A DNA stretch of 64,000 nucleotides from Desulfovibrio mangrovi (GCF_026230175.1 NZ_CP104208.1:1-64000), one strand, 5' to 3'. Counted from the stretch's first letter, positions 50,897-61,510 are shown. The notes: generated by a model from the sequence alone, not told the origin. Translations and numbers: made by a program.

Positions 50897-52204
50897 ATGC
50901 AGGTCAGACTCATAGACCTCATTGGTGTATTATCGCGCGCACTCGACCTTGTATCCCGTACCCTCGGCAAGCACCATGCCCATGTCGGCTGCATGGCTGC
51001 GCGTATTGCCGGACGCATGGAGCTGAGTCCTGTCATGCAGCGAGACGTGCTGCTTGCGGGTATGCTGCATGATGCTGGTGCTGTTGCCCTGCATATCAAT
51101 CTGGAATCGCTGGGCTTCGAGGCGGATATTCATACCCATGCCCGTGCAGGCCAACTGCTGTTCGGCAATTTTTCCGGACTGGAGTCGGTTGCCGCCATCA
51201 TCGGCGAGCACCACACCTCCTGGGCGCATCTGGCTGACTCCGGCATGGAGAACGAGCTTGCCCTTGCGGCGGCTATCGTGAATCTGGTCGATTTCGTTGA
51301 TGTGCGTCTGGACCGCACCAAACCCTATGACGGGCAGTTTGCTCGCGTGCTTGAGGCCGCGCAGCGCGAGGCGGGTGGCAAATTCAATCCCGACTGCGTG
51401 AACGTGTTCCGCGACATGGTCGCCGAGCCGGACTCGTTGAGCGGTTTGTTCGCGCCGGAGGAGTGCCTGTGTACCGACGCCCACGAGCAGCTTGAGACGA
51501 TTGTTCTGAATGCATGGGAAGTGCTGGGGTTGTGCGGTCTTTTTGCGCAGGTTATTGACTTCAGGAGTCGTTTTACGGCAACCCATTCGCGCGGTGTAGC
51601 CATCGTGGCGCAGGACCTTGCCCGATTGTTCAATTTTGATGTCGATGATCGTCACGCCATGTACGTGGCCGGACTGCTGCACGACATAGGCAAGCTGGCG
51701 GTGCCCAGCAGATTGCTGGAAAAGCCCGGCAAGCTGGAAGAGGACGAGTTTCTCGCCGTGCAGGATCATGCCGTGGTGGGCGAGTATATTCTTGGCGGAG
51801 TACCCGGACTTGAAAAGGTGTGCGAGTGGGGCACACAGCACCATGAACGCCTTGATGGTTCCGGCTATCCTCTGGGGCGCTCTGCGGACCAGCTCAGCCT
51901 CGGTTCACGCATCATGCAGGTGGCTGACGTCTTTACCGCCATTACGGAAGACCGCCCCTATCGGGATGGTATGAACGCCGAACAGACGGCCAATGTATTG
52001 CGCGCGCAGGTGGACAAGGGAGCCCTTGATCCGGAAGTGGTGCAGGTGCTCATGACGCATCTGGACGATATTAATGAAACCCGCATGCGGGAACAGCGTC
52101 GCGCCAAACAGGAATTCGAAGCCTTTGCCGAGGCGGTGCACCATGCATCCCTCAGCGAGATCGAAGACAACCTTTCATCAGTGTGTATCGCCGGAGGAGC
52201 ATGA
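50897..52204 (+). CDS. HD-GYP domain protein, predicted c-di-GMP phosphodiesterase
   Basis: 435 residues with GGGGAG before the ATG. Two HD modules: a first, degenerate one (about 25-190; G-M-L-H-D-A-G and G-E-H-H) and a full HD-GYP domain (about 215-400) with L-L-H-D-I-G-K-L and H-H-E-R-L-D-G-S-G-Y-P. It should hydrolyse c-di-GMP in the cytoplasm. No membrane or receiver domain is present. The stop overlaps the mqnP start (ATGA). It could oppose PelD activation in this cell. Confidence 0.92.
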   Translation: MQVRLIDLIGVLSRALDLVSRTLGKHHAHVGCMAARIAGRMELSPVMQRDVLLAGMLHDAGAVALHINLESLGFEADIHTHARAGQLLFGNFSGLESVAAIIGEHHTSWAHLADSGMENELALAAAIVNLVDFVDVRLDRTKPYDGQFARVLEAAQREAGGKFNPDCVNVFRDMVAEPDSLSGLFAPEECLCTDAHEQLETIVLNAWEVLGLCGLFAQVIDFRSRFTATHSRGVAIVAQDLARLFNFDVDDRHAMYVAGLLHDIGKLAVPSRLLEKPGKLEEDEFLAVQDHAVVGEYILGGVPGLEKVCEWGTQHHERLDGSGYPLGRSADQLSLGSRIMQVADVFTAITEDRPYRDGMNAEQTANVLRAQVDKGALDPEVVQVLMTHLDDINETRMREQRRAKQEFEAFAEAVHHASLSEIEDNLSSVCIAGGA

Positions 52205-53058
52205 ACCCCTTAGCCAAATTCGGTGCGGTTTGCCGCATGATCAAGATAGAGCACTCCGTGTTCGCCCTGCCGTTTGCCTATATCGGAGCCTTCATGGCTG
52301 CGGGCGGCATGCCCGATGTTCTGACCCTGCTGCTTCTTACGGTAGCCATGGTCGGCGTGCGTTCCTTTGCCATGGCCTTCAACCGGGTTGTGGATCTTCC
52401 TTTTGATTCAAAGAACCCCCGCACGCAGCAGCGTCCGCTGGTGACCGGTGAGATTACCCCCGCGCAGACATGGGCTTTCATCGTCATCATGGGAACGGTG
52501 TTCGTGCTTGCCTGCTGGGGCCTGAATCCCCTCTGCCTCAAGCTTGCCCCGCTGGCATTGGCGGTTTCCGCCATTTATAGCCTGCTCAAGCGGTTTACGT
52601 GGCTCTGTCACTTCTGGCTGGGCGCCGTGCTGGCCCTGTCTCCCCTTGCCGGCTGGATTGCCGTGGACCCGCAGTTCACCGTGCCTGCCGTGCTCTTTTT
52701 CTGGGGCATTGTCTTTTGGGTGGCCGGATTCGACATCATCTATTCCTGTCAGGATACGGCGTTTGACAAGTCCATCGGGCTGCATTCCGTGCCGGAGCAT
52801 TTCGGCATCCGTTCCGCACTGATCATTTCCTCCTTCTGCCATGTGGTGACCTCTGTCATGTTCCTCATGGGGGGCTGGGCAGGCGGGCTTTCCTGGCCTT
52901 ACTATCTGGTCTGGGCCGGTGTTTCCGGCGTTCTGTACTGGGAACATTCCATCATTTCCGCAGAAGACATGAGCCGTGTGAACATGGCCTTCTTCACCCT
53001 GAACGGCTACATTTCCGTGGCTTTGTTCGCCGGTGTGCTGCTGGGCATCTATCTGTAG
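52201..53058 (+). CDS. mqnP: UbiA-type prenyltransferase of menaquinone synthesis (MqnP)
   Basis: 285 residues, about eight membrane helices. Both polyprenyl-diphosphate Asp motifs are visible: N-R-V-V-D-L-P-F-D and D-T-A-F-D-K. In Desulfovibrio-type bacteria this UbiA subgroup works in the futalosine pathway to menaquinone. GGAGGAG precedes the ATG. A UbiA role on another aromatic acceptor cannot be excluded from sequence. Confidence 0.88.
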   Translation: MNPLAKFGAVCRMIKIEHSVFALPFAYIGAFMAAGGMPDVLTLLLLTVAMVGVRSFAMAFNRVVDLPFDSKNPRTQQRPLVTGEITPAQTWAFIVIMGTVFVLACWGLNPLCLKLAPLALAVSAIYSLLKRFTWLCHFWLGAVLALSPLAGWIAVDPQFTVPAVLFFWGIVFWVAGFDIIYSCQDTAFDKSIGLHSVPEHFGIRSALIISSFCHVVTSVMFLMGGWAGGLSWPYYLVWAGVSGVLYWEHSIISAEDMSRVNMAFFTLNGYISVALFAGVLLGIYL

Positions 53059-53110
53059 CGTGCCGTATCTTCCGGCAATCTGATTGCCGTTCATATGAAC
53101 CGGTTATTCC

Positions 53111-53136
53111 ACGCCCCCGCAAGGGGGCGTTTTTCA
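53111..53136 (+). terminator. Terminator after mqnP
   Basis: ACGCCCCC-GCAA-GGGGGCGT followed by TTTT. It ends the mogA-like / HD-GYP / mqnP stretch. Confidence 0.9.
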
Positions 53137-53280
53137 TGGACGTCAAACCGCCTTGATAAACAGCACGTTGGTGCCGGCGCGTTATTATTCAGCCATCAGT
53201 CGTCCTTCAGGTTGCATACTCCTCGGCCTGTGCTACGATTGTTCCCAAACCTTACGGATTAAAGGGCAGGGAGTCTTCGT

Positions 53281-54333
53281 ATGCAGCGTTCCCGTAGCTG
53301 GACATATCTCTTGCTGATTACAGTGCTGGCTGTGCTTTTGTGCGGCTGCGAGCAGGAGGGCAGGCGTTCCAAGACCTCCTCTCCGGCGACGGTCGAGCAG
53401 GTGGCCCGTGCTGCCGGTCTGGATGCGGATGTACGCTACGAATTGCGTGAATGGCTTGCCGCAGGGCAGCACAAGGCCTTTGCCGTGGACCCCTTTGACC
53501 GCCACCGCTATCTTTCCGCCATAGAGCTTGAAACCCGTGAACAGGCCATGCAAGAGGCCATGCCTGATGGAGGGTTCGTCCTCTTTGCGATCGATGATGT
53601 CGTGGTGTGGAGCGAAGAGCTGGCCAAGCATCTGGCTTCGCCTCTCGGCAAGGGGCGCAGTCAGTATGAGGATGGGCGTTACGAAGAGGCGGCTGTGACG
53701 TTGGCACGGGCTGCGGCGGGTGCCCCTGACGACTGGTATGTGCAAAACAGATACGGCTGGGCGTTGTTCATGGCCGGAGACTGGCAGGCGGCTGTGGAGG
53801 CCTTCGGCGTAGCAACGTCGCGTAATCCTGCGTCCGTGGGCTCATGGCAGGGCCTTATGCAGGCGCAGTATGCCTTGGGCGAATATGAGGCAGCTGCGAA
53901 GGCAGCCATGCGGGGACGGGAAGTTGCTGCTAGCGAAGCACAGAAAAATACGTTTGCACTGAACGCCGCCTATGCCTTTGTGGCGCAGGGCAACTACAAC
54001 CGTGCTTCCGAGCTGGCGGGCAGGAGGCCCGCACTTGGCATGCAGGTTCAGGGAACGTTGAAGGGGCTGACCGTGGCCACCGTGTTCAAAGGGGGGCCTG
54101 CCGATCTTGCAGGCGTACGGCAGGGGGACGTGTTGCTGCATTTCAACGGAGGAAAGGTACCCGTATTGCCTCAGGATTTTATAGAAGCAAATCTGCGTGG
54201 GGATATGTTCGGGCAGTCGCTTCCGTTTCGTGTTGTCCGTAACGGTGATACGCTTGCCGGAGAGATTGTGGTCGGCATTCCCGCTGACTTGCCTGAACGG
54301 TATGATGCCAGCAAGGCCCTCAGGCCCGAGTAG
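53281..54333 (+). CDS. TPR-PDZ lipoprotein
   Basis: 350 residues: signal peptide with lipobox L-C-G-C, an N-terminal region of about 100 residues, two to three TPRs (about 125-235), then a C-terminal PDZ domain (about 250-330; V-F-K-G-G-P-A-D-L-A-G-V-R-Q-G-D-V-L-L). Likely a periplasmic adaptor for a protease or envelope complex. GGGAG precedes the ATG. No catalytic residues are seen. It is monocistronic. Confidence 0.85.
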   Translation: MQRSRSWTYLLLITVLAVLLCGCEQEGRRSKTSSPATVEQVARAAGLDADVRYELREWLAAGQHKAFAVDPFDRHRYLSAIELETREQAMQEAMPDGGFVLFAIDDVVVWSEELAKHLASPLGKGRSQYEDGRYEEAAVTLARAAAGAPDDWYVQNRYGWALFMAGDWQAAVEAFGVATSRNPASVGSWQGLMQAQYALGEYEAAAKAAMRGREVAASEAQKNTFALNAAYAFVAQGNYNRASELAGRRPALGMQVQGTLKGLTVATVFKGGPADLAGVRQGDVLLHFNGGKVPVLPQDFIEANLRGDMFGQSLPFRVVRNGDTLAGEIVVGIPADLPERYDASKALRPE

Positions 54334-54383
54334 CCCGGTCTCAGTGCTGATGGGATTTCAGGCTACAGAGGGCAAGGTTCGAA

Positions 54384-54417
54384 AGAAAAGCCCCGCACCA
54401 TGGTGCGGGGCTTCTGT
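54384..54417. terminator. Bidirectional terminator between the TPR-PDZ gene and the Mrp gene
   Basis: Perfect repeat AAGCCCCGCACC/GGTGCGGGGCTT with a two-base loop. The minus strand continues with TTCTTTCG. Confidence 0.88.
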
Positions 54418-54459
54418 ATGCTGAGTTGCCAGCCGGTTTTGCCGGTCTTCTTCGTCAGA

Positions 54460-55776
54460 TTAGTGGTCGCAGGCGTTGGTGCCGACCAGCAGTTTGCCCT
54501 GCAGGTACTGCGTCACCACGTCCACAGGGGTGCCCCCCTGCGCGCCGCAGACAACGGCAATGCCTTTTTCATAGAACTGCTTCAGGGCCTTCTGGCCCAT
54601 GCCGCCAGCGATGACCAGATTGACGCCGAGACGTTCCACGAAAGCAGGCATGACATTGGGTTCATGCGGGGGCGGCGTGACCAGTTCGCTGCCCGTAACC
54701 GTCTTGGTGTCCATGTTGGCCGTGACAACGGCAAGCTGCTCGCAATGTCCGAAGTGCTGGGTAAGCTGGCCTTTGGCGAGCGGCACGGCAATCTTCACCT
54801 CGCCGCACAGGGTGGGTGCTGCAGCGAATGCTGCGGCGGCTTCGGAACCGGATTGCGGGTCCGGCAGCAGGAGAAGGGGCTTGATGATTTTCTGGATAGC
54901 CTTGGCGGTGGGGCTTTCCTGCTGCACGCGGAGGAAGCAGTAGCCTTCGTCGCCGGAGCGGACCACTTCGGGGTCCAGCGGAATGTCGCCGAGGAAACGG
55001 ACACCCACTTCCTGCGCAAGGCGCATGCCGCCGCCCTTGCCGAAGATGTTTTCCACGTGTCCGCACTGGGAGCAGACAACACCGCTCATGTTCTCCACGA
55101 TGCCGAGTACGGTGTTGCCCACATCGCCCACAAAGGTGACGGAGCGTCGCACGTCGTCAATGGCCACGCCCTGCGGGGTGGTCACGATGACGGCCTTGGC
55201 GTCCGCGCCCAGCATCTGCATGACGGAGAGCGGCTCGTCGCCGGTGCCGGGAGGGCAGTCAACGACCATGTAGTCAAGGTCGCCCCAGGTCACGTCGGAG
55301 AGCAGCTGCTGGATGAAGCCCTGCTTGACCGGACCGCGCCAGATGACGGGCTGATAGGCGTTGGGCAGCAGGAAACCCAGCGACATGACGGAGAGGTTGT
55401 CGCTCCATGCCACGGGCTCAATGTGATTGGCGTCAATGTGCACCTTTGCATCGCGCAGGCTGAGCAGGCGAGGCACGCTGGGGCCGTGCACGTCCACGTC
55501 CAGCAGGCCGACCTTCTTGCCTGCGAGGGACAGCCCCACGGCAATGTTGGTGGCCACGGTGCTCTTGCCCACGCCGCCCTTGCCGGACATGACCACGATC
55601 TTGTGCTTGATGCGGCGCAGGGTGCGGTTCATGCGGTCCTGTTCGGGGGCCAGTTCCTTGTGCCCGCCACAGCCGCCGGAGCCGCAACCGCCGGAATGGC
55701 CGCCATGACCGGAATCGGGGGAACAGCCGCTGGAAGAACAATCGGTGCTGGTGCAGCCGCAGGCTTTTTCACTCAT
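54460..55776 (-). CDS. Mrp/ApbC Fe-S carrier ATPase fused to a NifX-like domain
   Basis: 438 residues in three parts: an N-terminal Cys/Gly/His-rich tail (about 1-40, eight cysteines), the Mrp/NBP35 P-loop ATPase (G-K-G-G-V-G-K-S-T; C-x2-C in V-C-S-Q-C-G-H), and a C-terminal dinitrogenase-cofactor (NifX/NifB-type) domain from about 325 (G-Q-L-T-Q-H-F-G-H-C). It probably carries and transfers Fe-S clusters, with the NifX part holding another metal cluster. It is followed by two MinD-ferredoxin genes in the same direction. Confidence 0.93.
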   Translation of the reverse strand: MSEKACGCTSTDCSSSGCSPDSGHGGHSGGCGSGGCGGHKELAPEQDRMNRTLRRIKHKIVVMSGKGGVGKSTVATNIAVGLSLAGKKVGLLDVDVHGPSVPRLLSLRDAKVHIDANHIEPVAWSDNLSVMSLGFLLPNAYQPVIWRGPVKQGFIQQLLSDVTWGDLDYMVVDCPPGTGDEPLSVMQMLGADAKAVIVTTPQGVAIDDVRRSVTFVGDVGNTVLGIVENMSGVVCSQCGHVENIFGKGGGMRLAQEVGVRFLGDIPLDPEVVRSGDEGYCFLRVQQESPTAKAIQKIIKPLLLLPDPQSGSEAAAAFAAAPTLCGEVKIAVPLAKGQLTQHFGHCEQLAVVTANMDTKTVTGSELVTPPPHEPNVMPAFVERLGVNLVIAGGMGQKALKQFYEKGIAVVCGAQGGTPVDVVTQYLQGKLLVGTNACDH

Positions 55777-55860
55777 CTCGGAAGTCTCCTTTATGTCGCG
55801 CAGGAACGCTGCGTAACAATGTATGATGTATCAATATCCGCCATAGGGCGGCGATAGAGG

Positions 55861-56742
55861 CTACGCCGGGAGAGGCTGGCCGCCTTGCGTCAGGGCGAGC
55901 ATGTCTCTCCAGAGAGATTCGAAAACGGGGAGCCACGCCTCCCGCCTGAACTCCACGAGGGTCAGGCCGAGCAACTGGGCTCTGGTACAATCATCCGACC
56001 AGCCGAATTCCGCAAGCAGGGGGATATTCGCCTGACGGCACCAGGCGCGGACTTCATCCGCAAGACCTGCATGAATATCCGCCTTGTTCAGCACAACCGC
56101 GGCGGGGACCCTGAAGTGGCGGGTCAGCTCCGCAATTCGTTCCAGATCGTGCAGCGCCGAACGGGTTGGCTCGGTTACTAAAAGGGCCAGATCGGTATTT
56201 GTCAAGGAAGCGATAACGGGACAGCCGATACCGGGAGGGCCGTCCGTGAGGATGATCTCCAGCCCCTGTTCCTTTGCCACCTTGCCTGATTCGGTGCGGA
56301 CGGTGGTGACCAGCTTGCCGGAATTCTCCTCCCCGATGCCCAGCGCGGCATGCACCATCGGTCCGAAGCGCGAGACGGAGTGGTACCATTCCCCGCAGAG
56401 CCGTTCAGTCATGCGTATGGCCCCGGCAGGGCACACATAGGCGCACAGCCCGCAGCCTTCGCAGAGTTCCGCGCGGTGGCGGACGCCGCTGCCGATGGCG
56501 TTGAAACGGCATTTTCCCTGACAAATCCCGCACTGTGTGCAGAGTTCGCTGTCGAAAACAGCCCGCTGGCCACTGTAGAACGGTGTGGTGGCCGTGTCGT
56601 CGGGGCGGGCAATGAGATGCAGGTCCGCTGCGTCCACATCGCAGTCAGCAATGACCTTTGCCGGACCGGAGGCGGCAAGGGCGGCAGTTATGGTGGTCTT
56701 GCCCGTACCCCCCTTGCCGCTGATGACAAGAATTTCACGCAT
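55861..56742 (-). CDS. MinD-family ATPase with inserted ferredoxin domain (first)
   Basis: 293 residues. Deviant Walker A G-K-G-G-T-G-K-T-T at the N-terminus and a two-cluster ferredoxin insert (C-x2-C-x2-C-x3-C at about 68-78; C-x2-C-x2-C-x3-C at about 93-103). These paired ATPases are common next to NifX-type proteins in anaerobes and are thought to load or mobilise metal clusters. GGAGG precedes the ATG, and the start overlaps the end of the next gene by eight bases. Confidence 0.92.
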   Translation of the reverse strand: MREILVISGKGGTGKTTITAALAASGPAKVIADCDVDAADLHLIARPDDTATTPFYSGQRAVFDSELCTQCGICQGKCRFNAIGSGVRHRAELCEGCGLCAYVCPAGAIRMTERLCGEWYHSVSRFGPMVHAALGIGEENSGKLVTTVRTESGKVAKEQGLEIILTDGPPGIGCPVIASLTNTDLALLVTEPTRSALHDLERIAELTRHFRVPAAVVLNKADIHAGLADEVRAWCRQANIPLLAEFGWSDDCTRAQLLGLTLVEFRREAWLPVFESLWRDMLALTQGGQPLPA

Positions 56743-57649
56743 GCAAGGAACCTCCCGTCGCTCTGGTCATCTGGGTCAGTACTTCTTTCCAGAGTGCGTC
56801 ATAACGTGCTGTTGTTTCCGGTAACGCATCGATAAGCAGGGTTCCTTCAGCGCATGCCGAGGCTGCCGCCCGGCTGTAGGGGAAACGGGCCAGCACGGGG
56901 ATATGCTCTTCCAGCAGCCAGCCGTCCAGCACGGTTCCTTCCTGTTCTGCCGACATGCCGTCTCGGTTGACCACCACGCCGAAGGGCTGGCCAAGCAGAC
57001 GCAAGGTCTGCACAGCAAGACGCAGGTCGTGCATACCGAAGGGCGTGGGCTCTGTGACCAGAATCGTGTAATCCGCTCCTTCCAGCGAGGTGATGACGGG
57101 ACAGGATGTCCCGGGAGGGCAGTCCCGCAGGACGATTCCTTCCGTGTAGGGAGGCGATGCCGCCTCTTCCAGAAGGGAGCGTATGAGAGGGGGCGACATG
57201 GCCTCGCCGATACGCAGGGTGCCCGAAAGCATGCGCAGCGAGCTTCCGTTGCCGGTATCTGCCGTTCCGTGGTTGATGATACCCATGACACGGCTTGCTT
57301 CCACAATGGCGCCAGCGGGGCATGCCTCCATGCACAGGCCGCAGCCGTGGCAGAGTTCCGGGAAGTCCATGACCTCCCCCATCCATGCCAGAGCCTTGAA
57401 ACGGCATTCGTTGACGCAGATGCGGCAGTCCGTTCCGACGCAACGATCCTGAATGATGCGGGGAACGGGGGCGTGTGCTTCATCCGTCCGTGTCCACGCG
57501 GGTGACAGGAATATGTGGCTGTTCGGTTCTTCCACGTCGCAGTCGGCAAGGGTCACGGTGTGCCCTGTGCGGCAGAGTCGGGCGGCAAGGTTGACCGAGA
57601 GCGTGGTCTTGCCTGTGCCGCCCTTGCCGCTGGCAATGGCTATCTGCAT
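56735..57649 (-). CDS. MinD-family ATPase with inserted ferredoxin domain (second)
   Basis: 304 residues from the ATG at 57649. Same layout as its neighbour: G-K-G-G-T-G-K-T-T, a first incomplete-looking set C-V-G-T-D-C-R-I-C...C and a full C-H-G-C-G-L-C-M-E-A-C-P. In family terms the two act as a heteromeric pair. It starts ten bases inside the end of the small Cys gene, so they are coupled. Confidence 0.92.
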   Translation of the reverse strand: MQIAIASGKGGTGKTTLSVNLAARLCRTGHTVTLADCDVEEPNSHIFLSPAWTRTDEAHAPVPRIIQDRCVGTDCRICVNECRFKALAWMGEVMDFPELCHGCGLCMEACPAGAIVEASRVMGIINHGTADTGNGSSLRMLSGTLRIGEAMSPPLIRSLLEEAASPPYTEGIVLRDCPPGTSCPVITSLEGADYTILVTEPTPFGMHDLRLAVQTLRLLGQPFGVVVNRDGMSAEQEGTVLDGWLLEEHIPVLARFPYSRAAASACAEGTLLIDALPETTARYDALWKEVLTQMTRATGGSLHA

Positions 57650-57939
57650 GGCGTTTCCTGTTGTTCGCCGGCTGTGGCGTCCTCTTCGGCAAGAGAACTG
57701 TGGGGGGCCGGAATAACCTTCTGAGGTGCGTCTGCCTCTGCGTTTTGGTTCAGGCAACTACCATCCCGCAAACGGCGGCGCAGCCTTGCGTCCATGCGAA
57801 GCTGCCATTCCACTAGGCTATTATCTGCAAGCGCCCTGCAATCCGCCTTTCCATTCCCGCTACTGACTCTCTGGCAGCCATTGCGGCAGCAATGAGGTGG
57901 CGTGGCATTGCCGTTTCTGTTCTGCATTCTGTTACGCAT
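57640..57939 (-). CDS. Small Cys-containing protein of the NifX/MinD cassette
   Basis: 99 residues, basic. GGGAGG six bases before the ATG and the overlap with the MinD gene argue that it is real. It carries H-C-C-R-N-G-C near the N-terminus and two later cysteines, with Arg-rich segments. I do not recognise a family; its place between NifX and MinD genes resembles the short Gly/Cys-rich proteins found in such cassettes. Confidence 0.65.
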   Translation of the reverse strand: MRNRMQNRNGNATPPHCCRNGCQRVSSGNGKADCRALADNSLVEWQLRMDARLRRRLRDGSCLNQNAEADAPQKVIPAPHSSLAEEDATAGEQQETPCR

Positions 57940-57956
57940 GGTTTCCTCCCTTGAGT

Positions 57957-58778
57957 TTACCAGTGTCCTTCGCGGTCCGGGGCGTCGGCGCGGGCCAGTT
58001 CGCCGCGTTTGAAGGCTGCAAAGGCTTCAGCCGCCGTGGGTGCTTCGGAATAGTAGACGGCAATGTTGCCCTTGCTGAGAGCCGTGAAGGCCTTGGGGCC
58101 CACATGGCCGGTGATGAGCGCCTGCACACCCGCATCCGCCACATGCATGGCCGCCTGAATGCCTGCGCCCTGCGGCAGGTTGAGGTTCTGGCTGTTGTCA
58201 CGGTACTCGAGGTTGCCGGAGGCCGCGTCCAAAATGAGGAACCCTGCGGCACGTCCGAATCGCGGATCAAGAGGGCTGTCCAGTGTTGTTCCCTGTGCGG
58301 TGATGGCGATCTTCATGGTATCTCCTTGATGATTGGTATCGGGTTGCAGGAAGAGGGCAGATGGGGCGTCCGGCTCGAGTGCAGGACTGGGCGCCGCTTG
58401 CGCACGGCGGCAGCGGCTTTGCAAGCGCCATCCGGCTCGTGTGCGCAGGCTGTGACAGCCGGGCATGGTCAGGGCGTCGAGTGTATTGTGGCGCAGAGCC
58501 TCCAGCACTGCGCCGGATGAGCCGCAGACCCATGGCCTGACCGTAATGCCTGCCTCGCCGAGTACGCGCTGGTCGCAACCGCATATGGCTCCGCAGACAA
58601 GCATCGCCACACTGTAGCGTGTGAGCAGTTCCAGACGTTCCTTTCTGCCGAGATCGGAAACAGGCACAGTCCCCAATTGGCGGGTGCCGGACTCCTGAAC
58701 CTGATGGATGGCATAGATGTTCGATGATTCGAACAGGGCTGCAAGGCGGTCGTGGTATTGCGCGAGACAGACGATCAT
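57957..58778 (-). CDS. Double NifX/NifB-type metallocluster-binding protein
   Basis: 273 residues with two dinitrogenase iron-molybdenum cofactor-like domains: a first one (about 1-105, with L-V-C-G-A-I-C-G-C) and a second (about 155-270; D-P-R-F-G-R-A-A-G-F). A strong Shine-Dalgarno AAGGAG stands six bases before the internal ATG (58316) that begins the second domain (M-K-I-A-I-T). So the frame may yield a fused protein and also a free 119-residue NifX, or be two fused genes. No stop separates them. It heads the leftward cassette. Confidence 0.85.
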   Translation of the reverse strand: MIVCLAQYHDRLAALFESSNIYAIHQVQESGTRQLGTVPVSDLGRKERLELLTRYSVAMLVCGAICGCDQRVLGEAGITVRPWVCGSSGAVLEALRHNTLDALTMPGCHSLRTRAGWRLQSRCRRAQAAPSPALEPDAPSALFLQPDTNHQGDTMKIAITAQGTTLDSPLDPRFGRAAGFLILDAASGNLEYRDNSQNLNLPQGAGIQAAMHVADAGVQALITGHVGPKAFTALSKGNIAVYYSEAPTAAEAFAAFKRGELARADAPDREGHW

Positions 58779-58864
58779 GATCCTTCCTGTGTGGTTTGCA
58801 CGACAGGCCGGTTCAGGACATTCGCACCTCGCGAAGGTTGACCGGCCGATGCTGACCGGTCTTG

Positions 58865-58904
58865 AGCACGAATAATGCCAGTTGCTGAACTGCGTTGAAT
58901 TCAG
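58865..58904 (-). promoter_or_regulatory. Candidate sigma-54 promoter of the NifX/MinD cassette
   Basis: Minus-strand TGGCATTATTCGTGCT (58880 to 58865) has GG and GC ten bases apart, as required for sigma-54 (consensus TGGCAC-N5-TTGC). A dyad CTGAA-N10-TTCAG (58885-58904) lies just upstream and ACCGG-N10-CCGGT (58841-58860) just downstream. A sigma-54 activator gene is adjacent. Confidence 0.55.
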
Positions 58905-58983
58905 ATGGTTGTGGCGGTGTGGTGGGGTGGGGAAAGATGATTTGGGCTAAAAAATAGCCCTGATTATTCCTGTTGTGGGCGAA

Positions 58984-60342
<1,359 letters not shown>

Positions 60343-60362
60343 GGCGGCTCCATGAAAGAAGT

Positions 60363-60387
60363 CTGCCCCCGTGGTTAGCGGGGGCAG
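60363..60387 (-). terminator. Hairpin after hypB
   Basis: TGCCCCCG/CGGGGGCA with a seven-base loop, followed on the minus strand by GACTTCTTTC. A weak terminator. Confidence 0.6.
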
Positions 60388-60391
60388 GCCG

Positions 60392-61048
60392 TTAGTTTCT
60401 CTTTTGGTTCAGTGCGTCCCGCAGCCAGTTGTACCAGCCTTCCAGACCTTCGCCGGTGCGGCACGAGGTGAGGAATACGGGCATGTCCTTGTTGAGGTGG
60501 GTGGCAAAGCGCGTTGCACGTTCCACATCAAAATCCACATAGGGCAGCAGGTCGCTCTTGTTCAGCACCATGGCGGAGGACTTTTCGAACAGCACAGGAT
60601 ATTTCTCCGGCTTGTCGTCGCCTTCCGGCACGCTGAGCAGGGCGATCTTGAAGTCTTCGCCGCAGTCGAATTCCACTGGGCAGACAAGGTTGCCCACGTT
60701 TTCCACGAAGAGGATGTCGATTTCTTCGAGATTGAAATTCTCAAGGGCGGCCATGATCATGCTGCTGTTCAGGTGGCAGCCGCCGTCGGTGTTGATCTGC
60801 ACGGCCTTGGCGCCGGTGGCGGCAACTCGTCGGGCGTCGTTGCTGGTCTGGCAGTCTCCTTCGATCACGGCCATGGTGAATTCGTTCTTCAGGTCGGAAA
60901 GGGTGCGCTCCAGCAGCGAAGTCTTGCCCGCGCCGGGGGAACTGATGAGGTTGAGCACAAGAATGCGATGACGCGTGAACAGCTCTCTCAGCTGGTCGGC
61001 CATCTTGTCATTGGCTTCAAGAATATTGCGGATTACGGGAATTTCCAT
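60392..61048 (-). CDS. hypB: Hydrogenase nickel-insertion GTPase HypB
   Basis: 218 residues. G-domain motifs S-S-P-G-A-G-K-T-S, G-D-C-Q-T-S-N-D-A and N-K-S-D, and the metal site with D-G-G-C-H-L-N. The Ni-binding Cys tail and His-rich N-terminus of some HypB are absent. With HypA it delivers nickel to [NiFe] hydrogenase; no hydrogenase genes are in the window. GGAG is seven bases before the ATG. Confidence 0.96.
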   Translation of the reverse strand: MEIPVIRNILEANDKMADQLRELFTRHRILVLNLISSPGAGKTSLLERTLSDLKNEFTMAVIEGDCQTSNDARRVAATGAKAVQINTDGGCHLNSSMIMAALENFNLEEIDILFVENVGNLVCPVEFDCGEDFKIALLSVPEGDDKPEKYPVLFEKSSAMVLNKSDLLPYVDFDVERATRFATHLNKDMPVFLTSCRTGEGLEGWYNWLRDALNQKRN

Positions 61049-61060
61049 GAGCGTGCTCCA

Positions 61061-61414
61061 TTATTCGGCTTCAAGGTGGTCCAGATACAGTTCCTTTCCG
61101 GTCAGCACCTCGTGCGCGAATTCCCTGCCGCAATGGGGGCAGGGCATATAGAACAGGTCCGGATTGTCCGGAGCGAATTCCTTGCCGCAACCGCCGCACG
61201 CCACAGTTACCGAAATCTCTTTCATTTCCAGCGTGGCGGCTGCAAGAGGTGTGTCCTGCGTCTGCACTTCAAAAGCAAACTGCAGTGCTTCCGGCACGAT
61301 GTTGGTCAGCTTGCCGTGGCATACACGCGCCATGAGCAGTCTGGTTGCACCGTGCTTGTTCAGCTCTTCCTGAATGATCTCAATGAGACTTGATGCGATT
61401 GCCATTTCATGCAT
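61061..61414 (-). CDS. hypA: Hydrogenase maturation nickel metallochaperone HypA
   Basis: 117 residues. N-terminal M-H-E-M-A with the Ni-ligand His2, and a zinc site C-G-G-C and C-P-H-C. It starts the leftward hypAB pair (12 bases to hypB). Confidence 0.97.
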   Translation of the reverse strand: MHEMAIASSLIEIIQEELNKHGATRLLMARVCHGKLTNIVPEALQFAFEVQTQDTPLAAATLEMKEISVTVACGGCGKEFAPDNPDLFYMPCPHCGREFAHEVLTGKELYLDHLEAE

Positions 61415-61492
61415 GGCGGAAACCTACTGGAAAAAGAAACGTCCGTCCAGTGGGTTAGGAGTGATGTTGTTGAGTGATCAAACGGTTTACCC

Positions 61493-61510
61493 TAAGGATT
61501 TGCATCCTTA
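61493..61510. promoter_or_regulatory. Palindrome between hypA and the TPR genes
   Basis: Perfect seven-base repeat TAAGGAT/ATCCTTA with a four-base centre, in the divergent spacer. Probably an operator; no T tract supports termination. Confidence 0.4.
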
